A stretch of 64,000 bases of DNA from an uncultured bacterium (GCA_947073515.1 CAMTMC010000005.1:1-64000); one strand, 5' to 3'; counted from the stretch's first letter, positions 12,747 to 21,439 are shown. Numbers and translations: made by a program. Notes: a model not told the origin generated them from the letters alone.

Positions 12747-13766
12747 ATGTCTATTCTCGTCTCTGGCGGCGCCGGATACATCGGCAGCCACACCTGCGTG
12801 GAGCTGCTCCAGGCGGGCCGGGAGCTCATCGTCACCGACAACCTCAGCAACTCCAGCGAGGAGTCCCTGCGCCGGGTGGAGCGGATCACAGGGAAAAAGG
12901 TCCCCTTCGTCAAGGCGGAGCTGTGCAACCCCCATGAGGTGGAGGCCCTTTTCACCCAACACCCGGATATCGACGCTGTCATCCACTTCGCCGGCCTGAA
13001 GGCCGTGGGCGAGAGCGTCGCCAAGCCCCTGGAGTACTACTCCAACAACCTGATGAGCACCCTGTACCTCCTCCAGGCCATGCGGCGGCACAACGTGAGG
13101 AACTTCGTCTTCTCCTCCTCCGCCACCGTGTACGGCGACCCGGCCACCGTGCCCATCCGGGAGGACTTCCCCACCGGCGGCACCACCAACCCCTACGGCA
13201 CCTCCAAGCTGTTCCAGGAGAAGATGCTCATGGACATCTGCGCCGCCGACCCCGGCCTGAACGTGGCCCTCCTGCGGTACTTCAACCCCATCGGCGCCCA
13301 CGAGTCCGGCCTGATCGGGGAGGACCCCAACGGCATCCCCAACAACCTGGTGCCCTACATCGCCAAGGTGGCCGTGGGCCAGCTGGAAAAGGTCCACGTC
13401 TACGGCAACGACTACCCCACCCCCGACGGCACCGGCGTCCGGGACTACATCCACGTGGTGGACCTGGCCAAGGGCCACGTGGCGGCCCTGGACAAGCTGG
13501 AGACAAACTGCGGCCTCTTTGTCTGCAACCTGGGCACCGGCAACGGCTACAGCGTGCTGGATGTGGTCCACGCCTATGAGAAGGCCTGCGGCCGGGAGCT
13601 GCCCTACGTCATCGACCCCCGCCGCCCCGGCGACATCGCCTCGTGCTACGCCGACCCCCGGAAGGCCCGGGAGGAGCTGGGCTGGACCGCCCGGTTGGGC
13701 ATCGAGGAGATGTGCGCCTCCTCCTGGAAGTGGCAGTCCATGAACCCCAACGGATATAAAAATTAA
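12747..13766 (+). CDS. galE: UDP-glucose 4-epimerase
   Basis: A 339-residue short-chain dehydrogenase-like epimerase interconverting UDP-glucose and UDP-galactose, and possibly the N-acetyl forms. The NAD site is GGAGYIGS (residues 7-14). The catalytic pair is Tyr150 and Lys154 in NPYGTSK. The segments LRYFNPIGAHESGLIGEDP and TPDGTGVRDYIHVVDLA are GalE signatures. AAAGGAG lies nine bases before the ATG. It leads a tight operon with a nucleotidyltransferase (15 bases) and a NahK-like kinase. Together these convert a free hexose or hexosamine through its 1-phosphate to a UDP-sugar. Confidence 0.95.
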   Translation: MSILVSGGAGYIGSHTCVELLQAGRELIVTDNLSNSSEESLRRVERITGKKVPFVKAELCNPHEVEALFTQHPDIDAVIHFAGLKAVGESVAKPLEYYSNNLMSTLYLLQAMRRHNVRNFVFSSSATVYGDPATVPIREDFPTGGTTNPYGTSKLFQEKMLMDICAADPGLNVALLRYFNPIGAHESGLIGEDPNGIPNNLVPYIAKVAVGQLEKVHVYGNDYPTPDGTGVRDYIHVVDLAKGHVAALDKLETNCGLFVCNLGTGNGYSVLDVVHAYEKACGRELPYVIDPRRPGDIASCYADPRKAREELGWTARLGIEEMCASSWKWQSMNPNGYKN

Positions 13767-13781
13767 GGGAGGGCATACACG

Positions 13782-14702
13782 ATGAACAAACCTGTTCTGG
13801 TTATCATGGCCGCCGGCATGGGCAGCCGGTACGGCGGCCTGAAGCAGCTGGACCCGGTGGGCGGCCACGGCCAGCTCATCATCGACTACTCCATCTACGA
13901 CGCCCGCCGGGCGGGCTTTGAGACGGTGGTATTCATCATCAAGCCCGAGATCGAGGCGGACTTCAAGTCCACCATCGGTGACCGGGTGGCCAAGGTTATG
14001 GACGTGAAGTACGTCCACCAGCTGGGGGAGGACCTGCCGGAGGGCTACGCCGTCCCCGCCGGCCGGACCAAGCCCTGGGGCACCGCCCACGCCGCCCTGG
14101 CGGCCCGGAACGCGGTGGACGGCCCCTTCGCCATCATCAACGCCGACGACTACTATGGCCCCGAGGCCTTCCAGAAAATCTACGACTACCTCTCCGCCCA
14201 TGAGGACGGGGAACTCTACGAGTACGTTATGGTGGGCTACCTGCTGAAAAACACTGTCACCGAGAACGGCACCGTGGCCCGGGGGGTGTGCGAGGAGACG
14301 GCGGGCCACTTCCTCACCCGGGTCACCGAGCGGACTAAGATTGAGAAGGGCGAGCCCCCCCGCTATACCGAGGACGACGGCAAGACCTGGACGGAGCTGG
14401 CGGCTGACACCATCGTCTCCATGAACATGTGGGGCTTTACCCGTGGCTTCCTGGACGAGGCCTGGAACCGTTTCCCCGCCTTCCTGGACCAGGCCCTGGC
14501 CACCAACCCGGAGAAGGGGGAGTACTTCCTGCCCTCCGTGGTCAGCCAGCTCATTGACGAGGGCAAGGCCCGGGTGAAGGTCCTGCGCAGCGAGGACAAG
14601 TGGTACGGCGTCACCTACCGGGAGGACAAGCCCGCCGTGGTGGCGGCTATCCAGGAAAAAACGGCGGCGGGGCTGTATCCCGACCGCCTCTGGGAGGTAT
14701 AA
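13782..14702 (+). CDS. Sugar-phosphate nucleotidyltransferase (NTP_transferase family)
   Basis: A 306-residue nucleotidyltransferase. The N-terminus MNKPVLVIMAAGMGSRYGGL is the nucleotide-binding Rossmann-like loop, with the variant AAGMGSRYGGLKQLDPVG. The conserved metal and sugar region is FAIINADDYYGPEAF (about residues 114-128). Members next to NahK-like kinases often act as UTP:hexose-1-phosphate or N-acetylhexosamine-1-phosphate uridylyltransferases. The exact sugar cannot be read from sequence. GGGAGGG lies before the ATG, and the stop is three bases before the kinase start, implying coupled translation. Confidence 0.88.
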   Translation: MNKPVLVIMAAGMGSRYGGLKQLDPVGGHGQLIIDYSIYDARRAGFETVVFIIKPEIEADFKSTIGDRVAKVMDVKYVHQLGEDLPEGYAVPAGRTKPWGTAHAALAARNAVDGPFAIINADDYYGPEAFQKIYDYLSAHEDGELYEYVMVGYLLKNTVTENGTVARGVCEETAGHFLTRVTERTKIEKGEPPRYTEDDGKTWTELAADTIVSMNMWGFTRGFLDEAWNRFPAFLDQALATNPEKGEYFLPSVVSQLIDEGKARVKVLRSEDKWYGVTYREDKPAVVAAIQEKTAAGLYPDRLWEV

Positions 14703-14705
14703 GTG

Positions 14706-15818
14706 ATGGCGGAAGCGGAAAAGACTCTGCAAGAGGTCCTGGGGGCCTTTGACTTCGGCGCCCCGGTGGTGGGCGCCATCCGCTACGGGTGCGGACACAT
14801 CAACGACACCTTTGTGGTCCACACCCAGCCGGAGGACGCCTGCTGCCGCCGGTTCATCCTCCAGCGCATGAGCGCCGCCGCCTTCAAAAGGCCGGACGAG
14901 CTGATGGAGAACATCATCGGCGTCACCGAGTACCTGGGCCGGGAGATCGAGAAGCACAACGGCGACCGGGACCGGGAGGCCATGCGGGTGCTGCGCCCCC
15001 GGAGCGGCGAGCCCTTCTATACCGACAGCCTCGGCGGCGCCTGGCGGGTCTACCCCTTTGTGGAGCGCACCATCTGCTACCAGTCGGCGGAGTCGGCGGA
15101 GCTGTTCGCCGCCTCCGGCCGGGCTTTCGGCCGTTTCCAGCGGCTGCTGGGGGGCTATCCGGCCAAAACCCTTCACGAGACCATCCCCAACTTCCACAAC
15201 ACCGAGGACCGCCTGGCGAAGTTCAAGGCCGCCCTGGCCGCCGACCCCCTGGGCCGGGCCAAGGACTGCCAGCAGGAGATCGACTTCGTCCTGGCCCGGG
15301 AGAAAGACTGCTCCGTGGCCCTGGACGCCATGCGGGCGGGGAAGCTCCCCCTCCGGGTCACCCACAACGACACCAAGCTGAACAACGTCCTGATGGACGA
15401 GGAAACCTGCGAGGGCATGTGTATCATCGACCTGGACACCGTGATGCCGGGCCTGGTCATCTATGACTTCGGCGATTCCATCCGCTTCGGGGCCAACCAC
15501 AGCGCCGAGGACGAGCGGGATCTCACCAAGGTGAACCTGGACGTGGACCTGTTCGCCGCCTACACCGCCGCCTTCCTGGAGGGGGCGGGCGGCTCCCTCA
15601 CCGACGGGGAGATCCAGTACCTGCCCTGGGGTGCCAAGCTGATGACCCTGGAGTGCGGCATCCGGTTCCTCACCGATTACATCGACGGCGACCACTACTT
15701 CCACACCAGCCGGGAGGGCCAGAACCTGGACCGCTGCCGCACCCAGTTCAAGCTGGTCCAGGATATGGAATCCCGCTGGGAGGAGCTTCAGGGGATTGTA
15801 GACCAGTACCGGAAATAA
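14706..15818 (+). CDS. NahK-like anomeric hexosamine/hexose kinase (APH-fold)
   Basis: A 370-residue aminoglycoside-phosphotransferase-fold kinase, close in length and layout to N-acetylhexosamine 1-kinase of bifidobacteria. The catalytic loop is VTHNDTKLNNVLMDE (about 218-232), with the HND Asp at 222. The metal-binding segment is IIDLDTVMPGLVIYDFGD (about 240-257). The N-terminal GCGHINDTF resembles the family's nucleotide-binding loop. The ATG at 14706 fits GGGAGGT seven bases upstream better than the adjacent GTG. A role in phosphorylating GlcNAc/GalNAc or another hexose at O1 is inferred from the family and from galE and the nucleotidyltransferase upstream. No disaccharide phosphorylase (GH112) lies in this window. 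Confidence 0.83.
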   Translation: MAEAEKTLQEVLGAFDFGAPVVGAIRYGCGHINDTFVVHTQPEDACCRRFILQRMSAAAFKRPDELMENIIGVTEYLGREIEKHNGDRDREAMRVLRPRSGEPFYTDSLGGAWRVYPFVERTICYQSAESAELFAASGRAFGRFQRLLGGYPAKTLHETIPNFHNTEDRLAKFKAALAADPLGRAKDCQQEIDFVLAREKDCSVALDAMRAGKLPLRVTHNDTKLNNVLMDEETCEGMCIIDLDTVMPGLVIYDFGDSIRFGANHSAEDERDLTKVNLDVDLFAAYTAAFLEGAGGSLTDGEIQYLPWGAKLMTLECGIRFLTDYIDGDHYFHTSREGQNLDRCRTQFKLVQDMESRWEELQGIVDQYRK

Positions 15819-15842
15819 GAACACCATCGTGGGGCGCGCCCC

Positions 15843-15878
15843 ACGCGCGCTCTGCCAGGGGGGCAGAGCGCGCGTTTT
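15843..15878 (+). terminator. Strong terminator after the kinase gene
   Basis: ACGCGCGCTCTGCC and its exact complement form a 14-bp stem with a 5-base loop, then TTTT. It separates the galE operon from the PocR-AraC regulator. Confidence 0.85.
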
Positions 15879-15939
15879 CCGCCGGGAACATTTCAGGCGG
15901 GGCGCCCCCGGGAACAGACGCGGACAGGAGGCGATCCCT

Positions 15940-16821
15940 CTGAATATCATCTTTGACCAGGAGCGGCTGCGCAGGCTGATCGCCAACCTGAAGATCCTCA
16001 CCGGGGTCCCCGCCAACATCCTGGACCCGGAGGGCCGGGATATCAACCTCTTCCGGGGCCACCCCCCCTTCTGCCGGGCCATCAACGACCTGCCCGAGGG
16101 CCATGAGCGCTGCGTCGCCTGCGACCAGTGCAAGATCCGCCACTACACCGCCGAACAGGGCTTTCAGTTCTACCGCTGCCACCTGGGCATCTGCGAGGCC
16201 GTCATGCCCCTCTACGACCGGAAAAATCCCCTGGCCTACCTGGCTGTGGGCTGCTATCTGGACGACTCCCCCATGGAGGATCAGTGGGAGCGCACCCGTG
16301 CCCTGCTGGACTGGTGGCCCGGCGGGCCCGACAGCCTGAAGGAGGCGTTCTTCCAGTTCCGTCAATACTCCCAGCAGGAGATCCAGGCCTACGCCGAGAC
16401 GCTGGAGGCCCTGTCCGCCTACATCCAGCTAAAGGGCATGATTCTGGCCACCGAGCAGACCGACAGCCAGAGGCTGGCCCTCTATCTGGACGAGCACTAT
16501 ATGGAAAAGCTCTCCCTGTCCTCCCTGTCCCAGGCCCTCCACATTGGCAGAACCAAGCTGTGCTCCCTGGCCAAGGATCTGTCCGGAGGCCGCACCCTCT
16601 CCCATCTGATCACCCAGAAACGGATGGAAGCCGCCCAGAGGCTGCTGATCCAGAGCAGCCTCCCCATCTCCGCCGTGGCCGACGCCGTGGGCATCAGCGA
16701 CTACAACTACTTCTCCAAGGTGTTCCGGTCCTTCACCGGCATCACCCCCAGCGGCTACCGCAAGCTCAGCCGGGCCAGCCAGAGCCCAGATGGCCGGGCC
16801 CCGGGGGAGGCAGGCCCTTAG
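15940..16821 (+). CDS. PocR-domain AraC-family regulator (probable CTG start)
   Basis: A 293-residue regulator. Residues 1-170 form a PocR-type sensory domain with a cysteine cluster (Cys45, 58, 61, 64, 80, 85; core CVACDQC). The C-terminal 100 residues are the AraC helix-turn-helix pair (LSSLSQALHIGRTKLCSL; ISAVADAVGISDYNYFSKVF). AGGAGG at 15926-15931 is eight bases from CTG at 15940, and the protein homology begins there. Upstream in-frame starts would read through the terminator hairpin at 15843-15875 and have no ribosome-binding site. In this family PocR domains sense small hydrocarbon-like or sugar ligands. Position suggests control of the ABC importer genes just downstream. Confidence 0.85.
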   Translation: MNIIFDQERLRRLIANLKILTGVPANILDPEGRDINLFRGHPPFCRAINDLPEGHERCVACDQCKIRHYTAEQGFQFYRCHLGICEAVMPLYDRKNPLAYLAVGCYLDDSPMEDQWERTRALLDWWPGGPDSLKEAFFQFRQYSQQEIQAYAETLEALSAYIQLKGMILATEQTDSQRLALYLDEHYMEKLSLSSLSQALHIGRTKLCSLAKDLSGGRTLSHLITQKRMEAAQRLLIQSSLPISAVADAVGISDYNYFSKVFRSFTGITPSGYRKLSRASQSPDGRAPGEAGP

Positions 16822-16853
16822 CGCCTGTCTCCCGTCTTCCCAACCGCCGTCTG

Positions 16854-16893
16854 GCGGGGGCCTCCCCAAATCCGGGGCGCCCCCGCTTTTTTT
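16854..16893 (+). terminator. Terminator after the PocR-AraC gene
   Basis: GCGGGGGC (16854-16861) pairs with GCCCCCGC (16879-16886), followed by seven T. The loop is 17 bases. Confidence 0.75.
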
Positions 16894-16969
16894 ACGCCCG
16901 GGCCCCGGTTTATTTCCGTTTTCTGTAAAATCACCCTGTCCTTCCCGGCGTTATATGGAACAAATTTTC

Positions 16970-17038
16970 ACGATTCGTACGATTTTACTAAGTTGCGAAT
17001 CTTTATCCCTATAATGACGCAGAATGAACAAGTATAAT
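16970..17038 (+). promoter_or_regulatory. Control region of the ABC importer: direct repeat and -10 elements
   Basis: ACGATT occurs twice nine bases apart (16970-16975, 16979-16984), around a TCGTACGA core. AraC-type regulators often bind such direct repeats. Two TATAAT hexamers follow at 17010-17015 and 17033-17038. Neither has a good -35 at normal spacing, as expected for an activator-dependent promoter. The link to the neighbouring PocR-AraC protein is inferred. Confidence 0.45.
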
Positions 17039-17120
17039 GTCAATATTGAAATCGCATTTGTGGATATTCCCCATTGCGGTTCCAACAGTTCCCAAATTTT
17101 AGATGAAGAGGAGAATGATC

Positions 17121-18422
17121 ATGAAGAAGTTTCTTGCTCTGGCGCTGGCTCTGGCTATGACGGCGTCCCTGGCCGCCTGCGGCGGTGGCGGCGGCGGCAG
17201 CTCCGCCAAGCAGCCCGACAATTCCGGCTCTGGCTCCGGCGCCGCCTCCAACCCTCCCGCTCCCAGCGGGGACAAAGTAGCCATCAGCGTCATCGCCGCC
17301 GAGTACGGCAAGCAGACCAAGGACTGGTGGGCCAGCTTCCAGAATGAGTTCAACAGCAGCCATGACAACATCGACCTGAACGTGGAGGTTGTCTCCTGGA
17401 ACGACATCTACACCGTGGTCAACACCCGCCTGTCCAACAACGCCGCCCCCGACATCCTGAACATCGACGTGTTCGCCGACTATCAGGCTGACGACCTGCT
17501 CCGCCCCATCAAGGAGTGCGTCTCTGACGAGACTTACGCCAAGTTCTACGACGCCTTCCTGGAGCAGTCCAACATCGACGGCACCATCTGGGCCATCCCC
17601 GACCTGGCTTCCGCCCGGGCTATGTACTACAACAAGGACATCCTGGACGCCGCCGGCGTGGAAGTGCCCACCACCTGGGCCGAGCTGAAGTCCGCCTGCG
17701 AGGCCATCAAGGCCTCCAACCCCGATGTGTACCCCTGGGGCGTGGATATGACCACTGACGAGGGCCAGGCCTGCTTCGCCTACTACTCCTGGACCAACGG
17801 CGGCGACTTCACCGACGCCTCCGGCAGCTGGACCCTGAACAGCGATGAGAACGTGGAAGCTGTTGAGTACATCGTCGGCCTGGTCAAGGACGGCCTGACC
17901 AACACCGACCCCGCCACCCAGACCCGTTATGACCTGCAGGAGCTGTTCGCCGCCGGCAAGCTGGCCATGATGATCGGCCCCAACCAGATCTCCTCCTACG
18001 TGGCCAGCTCTGATACCCCCATCAACTTCGGCATCGCCTCTATCCCCGCCAACGAGGGCAAGAGCACCTCCTCCGTGGGCGTTATGGACCGGTTCATGGT
18101 CTTCGAGAACAAGGACACCGATGCCAAGATCGACGCCATCAAGGAGTTCTTCGACTTCTTCTATGAGGATACCCGGTACTCCGACTGGGTCATCATGGAG
18201 GACTTCCTGCCCGCCACCAAGACCGGCGGTGAGATCATGGCCGCCGCCAATCCCGACGCCGCCAGCTGGATCGAGATCGTGGGCTCCGCCAAGTTCTACC
18301 CCACCGCCCAGGCCAAGTGGGCCGACGTGAAGCAGGGCGTCATCGACGTGGAGCAGCAGGCCCTCCTGGGCGGCAACGTCAAGGATCTGCTGGACTCCCT
18401 CCAGAGCCAGATCGCCGGCTAA
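17121..18422 (+). CDS. ABC transporter sugar-binding lipoprotein (CUT1 family)
   Basis: A 433-residue extracellular solute-binding lipoprotein. Residues 1-18 form the signal, ending in lipobox LAAC with the lipidated Cys near residue 20. A Gly/Ser/Pro-rich linker of about 35 residues precedes the mature family-1 binding fold. GAGGAG lies seven bases before ATG 17121, which gives the clean signal MKKFLALALALAMTAS; upstream ATGs at 17103 and 17115 fit less well. It is followed after 146 bases by two permease genes. The ligand is probably an oligosaccharide, by family and by the adjacent galE/kinase genes. Codon use is notably strong, consistent with high expression. Confidence 0.93.
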   Translation: MKKFLALALALAMTASLAACGGGGGGSSAKQPDNSGSGSGAASNPPAPSGDKVAISVIAAEYGKQTKDWWASFQNEFNSSHDNIDLNVEVVSWNDIYTVVNTRLSNNAAPDILNIDVFADYQADDLLRPIKECVSDETYAKFYDAFLEQSNIDGTIWAIPDLASARAMYYNKDILDAAGVEVPTTWAELKSACEAIKASNPDVYPWGVDMTTDEGQACFAYYSWTNGGDFTDASGSWTLNSDENVEAVEYIVGLVKDGLTNTDPATQTRYDLQELFAAGKLAMMIGPNQISSYVASSDTPINFGIASIPANEGKSTSSVGVMDRFMVFENKDTDAKIDAIKEFFDFFYEDTRYSDWVIMEDFLPATKTGGEIMAAANPDAASWIEIVGSAKFYPTAQAKWADVKQGVIDVEQQALLGGNVKDLLDSLQSQIAG

Positions 18423-18568
18423 TTCCCCGGCATCATACAGCAATGACCGCGGGGGCCGGGCCGGAACGGCCCGGCCCCCAGCCCTTCCAGCCGTTTTCCA
18501 AGGGCGGAACATCCCTCTGGCCTTGGAAAGCGGCCGGAAGCCGCCTAAAAAGAGCAGGAGGTGTCTCC

Positions 18569-19522
18569 GTGAGTACAAAAACCCCGGCTGCCCCCGCGAA
18601 ACAGCGGGCCCAGGAGTCCCGTCTCCCCAATACCGGAAGCAAGAAGCGCTTCCGTGCCGTTGAGCCCTATATCTGGATCGCCCCCAGCATCATCCTGATG
18701 GCCATTTTCATCGTGACACCCATCTTCAAGGTATTCCAGCTGTCTATGAACAAGGTGACCCGGACGGGCCAGCTGAAAGGCTTCAATGGTTTCGAGAACT
18801 TCGCCACCGTCATCAAGGACCCCTCATTCGCCCTGGTACTGAAAAATACCATCGTGTGGACCATCGCCGTGGTGGTGCTCTCCACCGTGCTGGGCTTCCT
18901 GCTGGCCCTCTTCCTGAACAATGAGTTCAAGGGCCGGAAGATCGCCCGGGCCATCGTGGTCTTCCCCTGGGCCACCACCCTGGTCATCCAGGCCAGCGCC
19001 TGGAAGTTCATCGTCAACACCGACTACGGCACCCTGAACACCCTGCTGAAAAAGCTGGGGATTATCAGCGCCTCGGTGAACTGGACGCCCACGCCCACCG
19101 CCTGGTTCGCCTGGGAGATCGCCTGCGGCATCTTTGTTACCGTCCCCTTTGTCTGCTTCTGCGTGCTGTCCGGCCTGCAGAGCATCGACAATTCCTACTA
19201 TGAGGCCGCCACGGTGGACGGGGCGGGCTATTTCCAGAAACTGTTCCAGATCACCCTGCCTCTGGTCAAGTCCTCCCTGACGGTGTCCACCGTGCTGAAC
19301 ATCATCTATGTGTTCAACTCCTTCCCCATCATCTGGACCATGACCAAGGGCGACCCCGCTAACCACACTGACACCCTGGTCACCTATCTGTATAAGCTGG
19401 CTTTCTACAACGGCAAGCAGGGCGAGGCCTCCGCCGTGTCGGTCATCGGCTTCCTCATCCTTCTGACGTGCGCCAGCATCTACATGATCTACACCCTGCG
19501 GAAAGGAGATGACACCCTGTGA
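18569..19522 (+). CDS. ABC sugar transporter permease 1 (MalF-like)
   Basis: A 317-residue inner-membrane permease with about six helices (first YIWIAPSIILMAIFIVTPIF). The EAA loop is EAATVDGAGYFQKLFQITLP, where the ATPase docks. GTG at 18569 is seven bases after AGGAGG and is the best start; earlier in-frame codons extend into the intergenic region without a site. The end overlaps the next permease by four bases (GTGA). No ATPase gene is in the operon. CUT1 importers in Firmicutes commonly share one MsmX-like ATPase encoded elsewhere. Confidence 0.94.
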   Translation: MSTKTPAAPAKQRAQESRLPNTGSKKRFRAVEPYIWIAPSIILMAIFIVTPIFKVFQLSMNKVTRTGQLKGFNGFENFATVIKDPSFALVLKNTIVWTIAVVVLSTVLGFLLALFLNNEFKGRKIARAIVVFPWATTLVIQASAWKFIVNTDYGTLNTLLKKLGIISASVNWTPTPTAWFAWEIACGIFVTVPFVCFCVLSGLQSIDNSYYEAATVDGAGYFQKLFQITLPLVKSSLTVSTVLNIIYVFNSFPIIWTMTKGDPANHTDTLVTYLYKLAFYNGKQGEASAVSVIGFLILLTCASIYMIYTLRKGDDTL

Positions 19523-20388
19523 GCCAGCCCGCCAACGCCATCCCGAAAAAGCCGGTCTCCATGAAGAAGGCCATCCTGCGCCTGCTGCTGTATTTTGTGG
19601 TGCTGGATGTATGCGTCATCACCCTGTACCCCTACTTCTCCATGCTGTGCACCGCCTTGAAGAGCCGGGAGGAGATCTTCTCCGCCGCCGGCACCATCCT
19701 GCCGGTCACCGCCCTGTGGTCCAACTTCATCGACATCTGGAGCCGGGCCCCCATGGCCAGGTACATGCTCAACTCCGTCCTCATCGCCGGCGGCTCCACC
19801 CTCATCGCCATGCTGTGCGGCATCCCCGCCGCCTACGCCTTGGCCCGGATGAAGTTCAAGGGGCAGACCGCTTTCCTGGGCTTTGTCATCGTCTCCCAGA
19901 TGTTCGCCCCTGTGGTGCTGCTCATCGGCATCTACCAGGTCATGCAGGTCCTCCACCTGACGGACAGCATCCTGGGCCTGGTATTCATCAACGCCGCGTT
20001 CAACCAGGCTTTCACCATCTGGCTGCTGCGGGGCACCTTCATGGGCATCTCCGCGGAGATGGAACAGGCGGCCACCATTGACGGCTGCAACCGGATCCAG
20101 GCCATGATGAAGGTCCTCCTCCCCGTGGCCGCCCCCGGCATTGTCACCACCCTGATCTTCATCTTCATCAACGCCTGGAACGAGTATACCGTGGCCCTGT
20201 GCCTGATCCAGACCGACACCCTCAAGCCCCTCACCGTGGGCATCAACACCTTCAACGGCTACAACATCATCGAGTGGCAGTATCTCTTCGCCGCCTCGAT
20301 CTTCGCTATCATCCCGGTGGTAATCCTGTTCATGTGTATTGAGAAAAACCTGGTCAGCGGCCTGGCGTCCGGCGGCGTCAAGGGCTGA
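19519..20388 (+). CDS. ABC sugar transporter permease 2 (MalG-like)
   Basis: A 289-residue permease with six predicted helices. The EAA motif is EQAATIDGCNRIQAMMKVLLP near residues 185-205. It starts at GTG 19519, overlapping the stop of permease 1 by four bases, so the two are translationally coupled. AAAGGAG lies upstream within the first permease. It completes the transporter with the lipoprotein at 17121. A long perfect terminator follows. Confidence 0.94.
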   Translation: MSQPANAIPKKPVSMKKAILRLLLYFVVLDVCVITLYPYFSMLCTALKSREEIFSAAGTILPVTALWSNFIDIWSRAPMARYMLNSVLIAGGSTLIAMLCGIPAAYALARMKFKGQTAFLGFVIVSQMFAPVVLLIGIYQVMQVLHLTDSILGLVFINAAFNQAFTIWLLRGTFMGISAEMEQAATIDGCNRIQAMMKVLLPVAAPGIVTTLIFIFINAWNEYTVALCLIQTDTLKPLTVGINTFNGYNIIEWQYLFAASIFAIIPVVILFMCIEKNLVSGLASGGVKG

Positions 20389-20426
20389 TCCGGCAAATTC
20401 CAGCGATTTTCTTCATCATAAGGCAG

Positions 20427-20466
20427 ACCGTCTGGGAGGAACGAGTTCCTCCCAGACGGTTTTTTG
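20427..20466 (+). terminator. Terminator of the sugar importer operon
   Basis: ACCGTCTGGGAGGAA pairs perfectly with TTCCTCCCAGACGGT (15 bp, 4-base loop), followed by a T-run. Confidence 0.9.
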
Positions 20467-20633
20467 ATTTGTGCGAATTGGATCCGGTCTATCACATCTA
20501 TCCTGTGTGATATGCTCCTCATAGAGTAAAAATATTTCCTGTAACGGCAGGTACATGCTGGTCTAAAAACAAAAAGAAGAGAAAGGATCAGGAGGAACAG
20601 CAGGACAGGTGAACCCCTCATAGTAGAAACTGT

Positions 20634-20668
20634 GGAGAAAAAATGGGCCCCGCCAAGAACGGCGAGGC
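20634..20668 (-). terminator. Terminator of the 20685 nucleotidyltransferase gene
   Basis: On the minus strand GCCTCGCC and GGCGGGGC form an 8-bp stem (one G-T pair) with a 6-base loop, followed by CCATTTTTTC. The interval 20467-20633 otherwise shows only a loose TATCACA-N9-TGTGATA inverted repeat at 20490-20512. Confidence 0.65.
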
Positions 20669-20684
20669 CTTTCCCTTTTGTCTT

Positions 20685-21341
20685 TTATCCCCGGATGGAT
20701 TCCCCCGCCCAGTGAAACAGCAGATCGGAATCTTGCTCCAGGTCGGGCATCTCCCCTTCTTTCAGGGCCAATGCCCGGGTCAGGACCGCCCGATCCTCTC
20801 CCGCCAGCCGTTCCAGCAGATCCCGGTGTTTTTTGACAAACTCCCCAGTCTCCAGCCAAAGCTTAGCCTGGAGGGTAAACACCGCCCCCTTGTACAGCCC
20901 GGCCAGCAGGGCGCCGTCCCGCTCATAGATCTGGTTATGGACGCACCCGTGGTACAGGTCGCAGACCCCTTTACGCACCGCCCGCTCCACATCCCCCGGC
21001 GAGAACTTCCCCCGCAAAAACTCCAAATCCCCCAGGACGGGGGCGGTATCATAGTAAAACTGGAACAGGTCCCCGGGCTCCCACCGCTCCAGCTCCCCCC
21101 GGCCAGAGAGAAAGCCGCACAGCAGCTCCCGCCGGGGCAGGGCCTCTACCGTCTGGCGGTACCGCTCCACGTCGGCCATGTCCAGCCGGTCCAGCACCAC
21201 CGCCATGTCAATGTCGCTGTCCGGCCCGGCCTCCCCCCGGCCCCGGCTGCCCTGGAGGCCGATACACACCACCCGGCCGGGGAAGGCCGCCGTCACCCGC
21301 CGGATAAACTCCTCCAGCCAGGGCCGCAATTCAAATTCCAT
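20685..21341 (-). CDS. Nucleotidyltransferase-domain protein
   Basis: A 218-residue protein with the minimal polymerase-beta-like nucleotidyltransferase signature GSRGRGEAGPDSDIDMAVV (about 30-48): the GS dyad followed by D-x-D. A mostly helical C-terminal half of about 130 residues contains a HEPN-like helical region (CVHNQIYERDGALLAGLYKGAVFTL). The layout resembles aminoglycoside or small-molecule nucleotidyltransferases as well as MNT-type enzymes, so the substrate is open. GGAGAGGAG precedes the ATG. It stands alone on the minus strand with its own terminator. Confidence 0.78.
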   Translation of the reverse strand: MEFELRPWLEEFIRRVTAAFPGRVVCIGLQGSRGRGEAGPDSDIDMAVVLDRLDMADVERYRQTVEALPRRELLCGFLSGRGELERWEPGDLFQFYYDTAPVLGDLEFLRGKFSPGDVERAVRKGVCDLYHGCVHNQIYERDGALLAGLYKGAVFTLQAKLWLETGEFVKKHRDLLERLAGEDRAVLTRALALKEGEMPDLEQDSDLLFHWAGESIRG

Positions 21342-21363
21342 ATTAATCTCCTCTCCAAATGGC

Positions 21364-21393
21364 GGGCAGGGGGCGCTTTTGCGCCCCCTGCCC
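21364..21393 (-). terminator. Hairpin after the M18 aminopeptidase gene
   Basis: GGGCAGGGGGCGC and GCGCCCCCTGCCC form a perfect 13-bp stem with a TTTT/AAAA loop. The following T content is poor (CGCCATTTGG), so termination may be weak or the hairpin may stabilise the 3' end. Confidence 0.5.
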
Positions 21394-21439
21394 GATCCAT
21401 GTTCTCAAAAAAACCGCTCCAGACCCGGTTCCGGGTGGA

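Noticed and set aside
12714..16133. A minus-strand open frame of over 1100 codons opposite galE and the sugar genes.
   Set aside because: Its codons mirror the third positions of the well-supported plus-strand genes, and it shows no motif or start signal.
17103..17120. An upstream ATG at 17103 as start of the sugar-binding lipoprotein.
   Set aside because: It would lie ahead of the GAGGAG site and add residues before a clean lipoprotein signal; ATG 17121 has ideal spacing.
20490..20512. TATCACA-N9-TGTGATA as a CRP/FNR-type operator.
   Set aside because: It lies between a terminator and the 3' end of a convergent gene, not near any start site.
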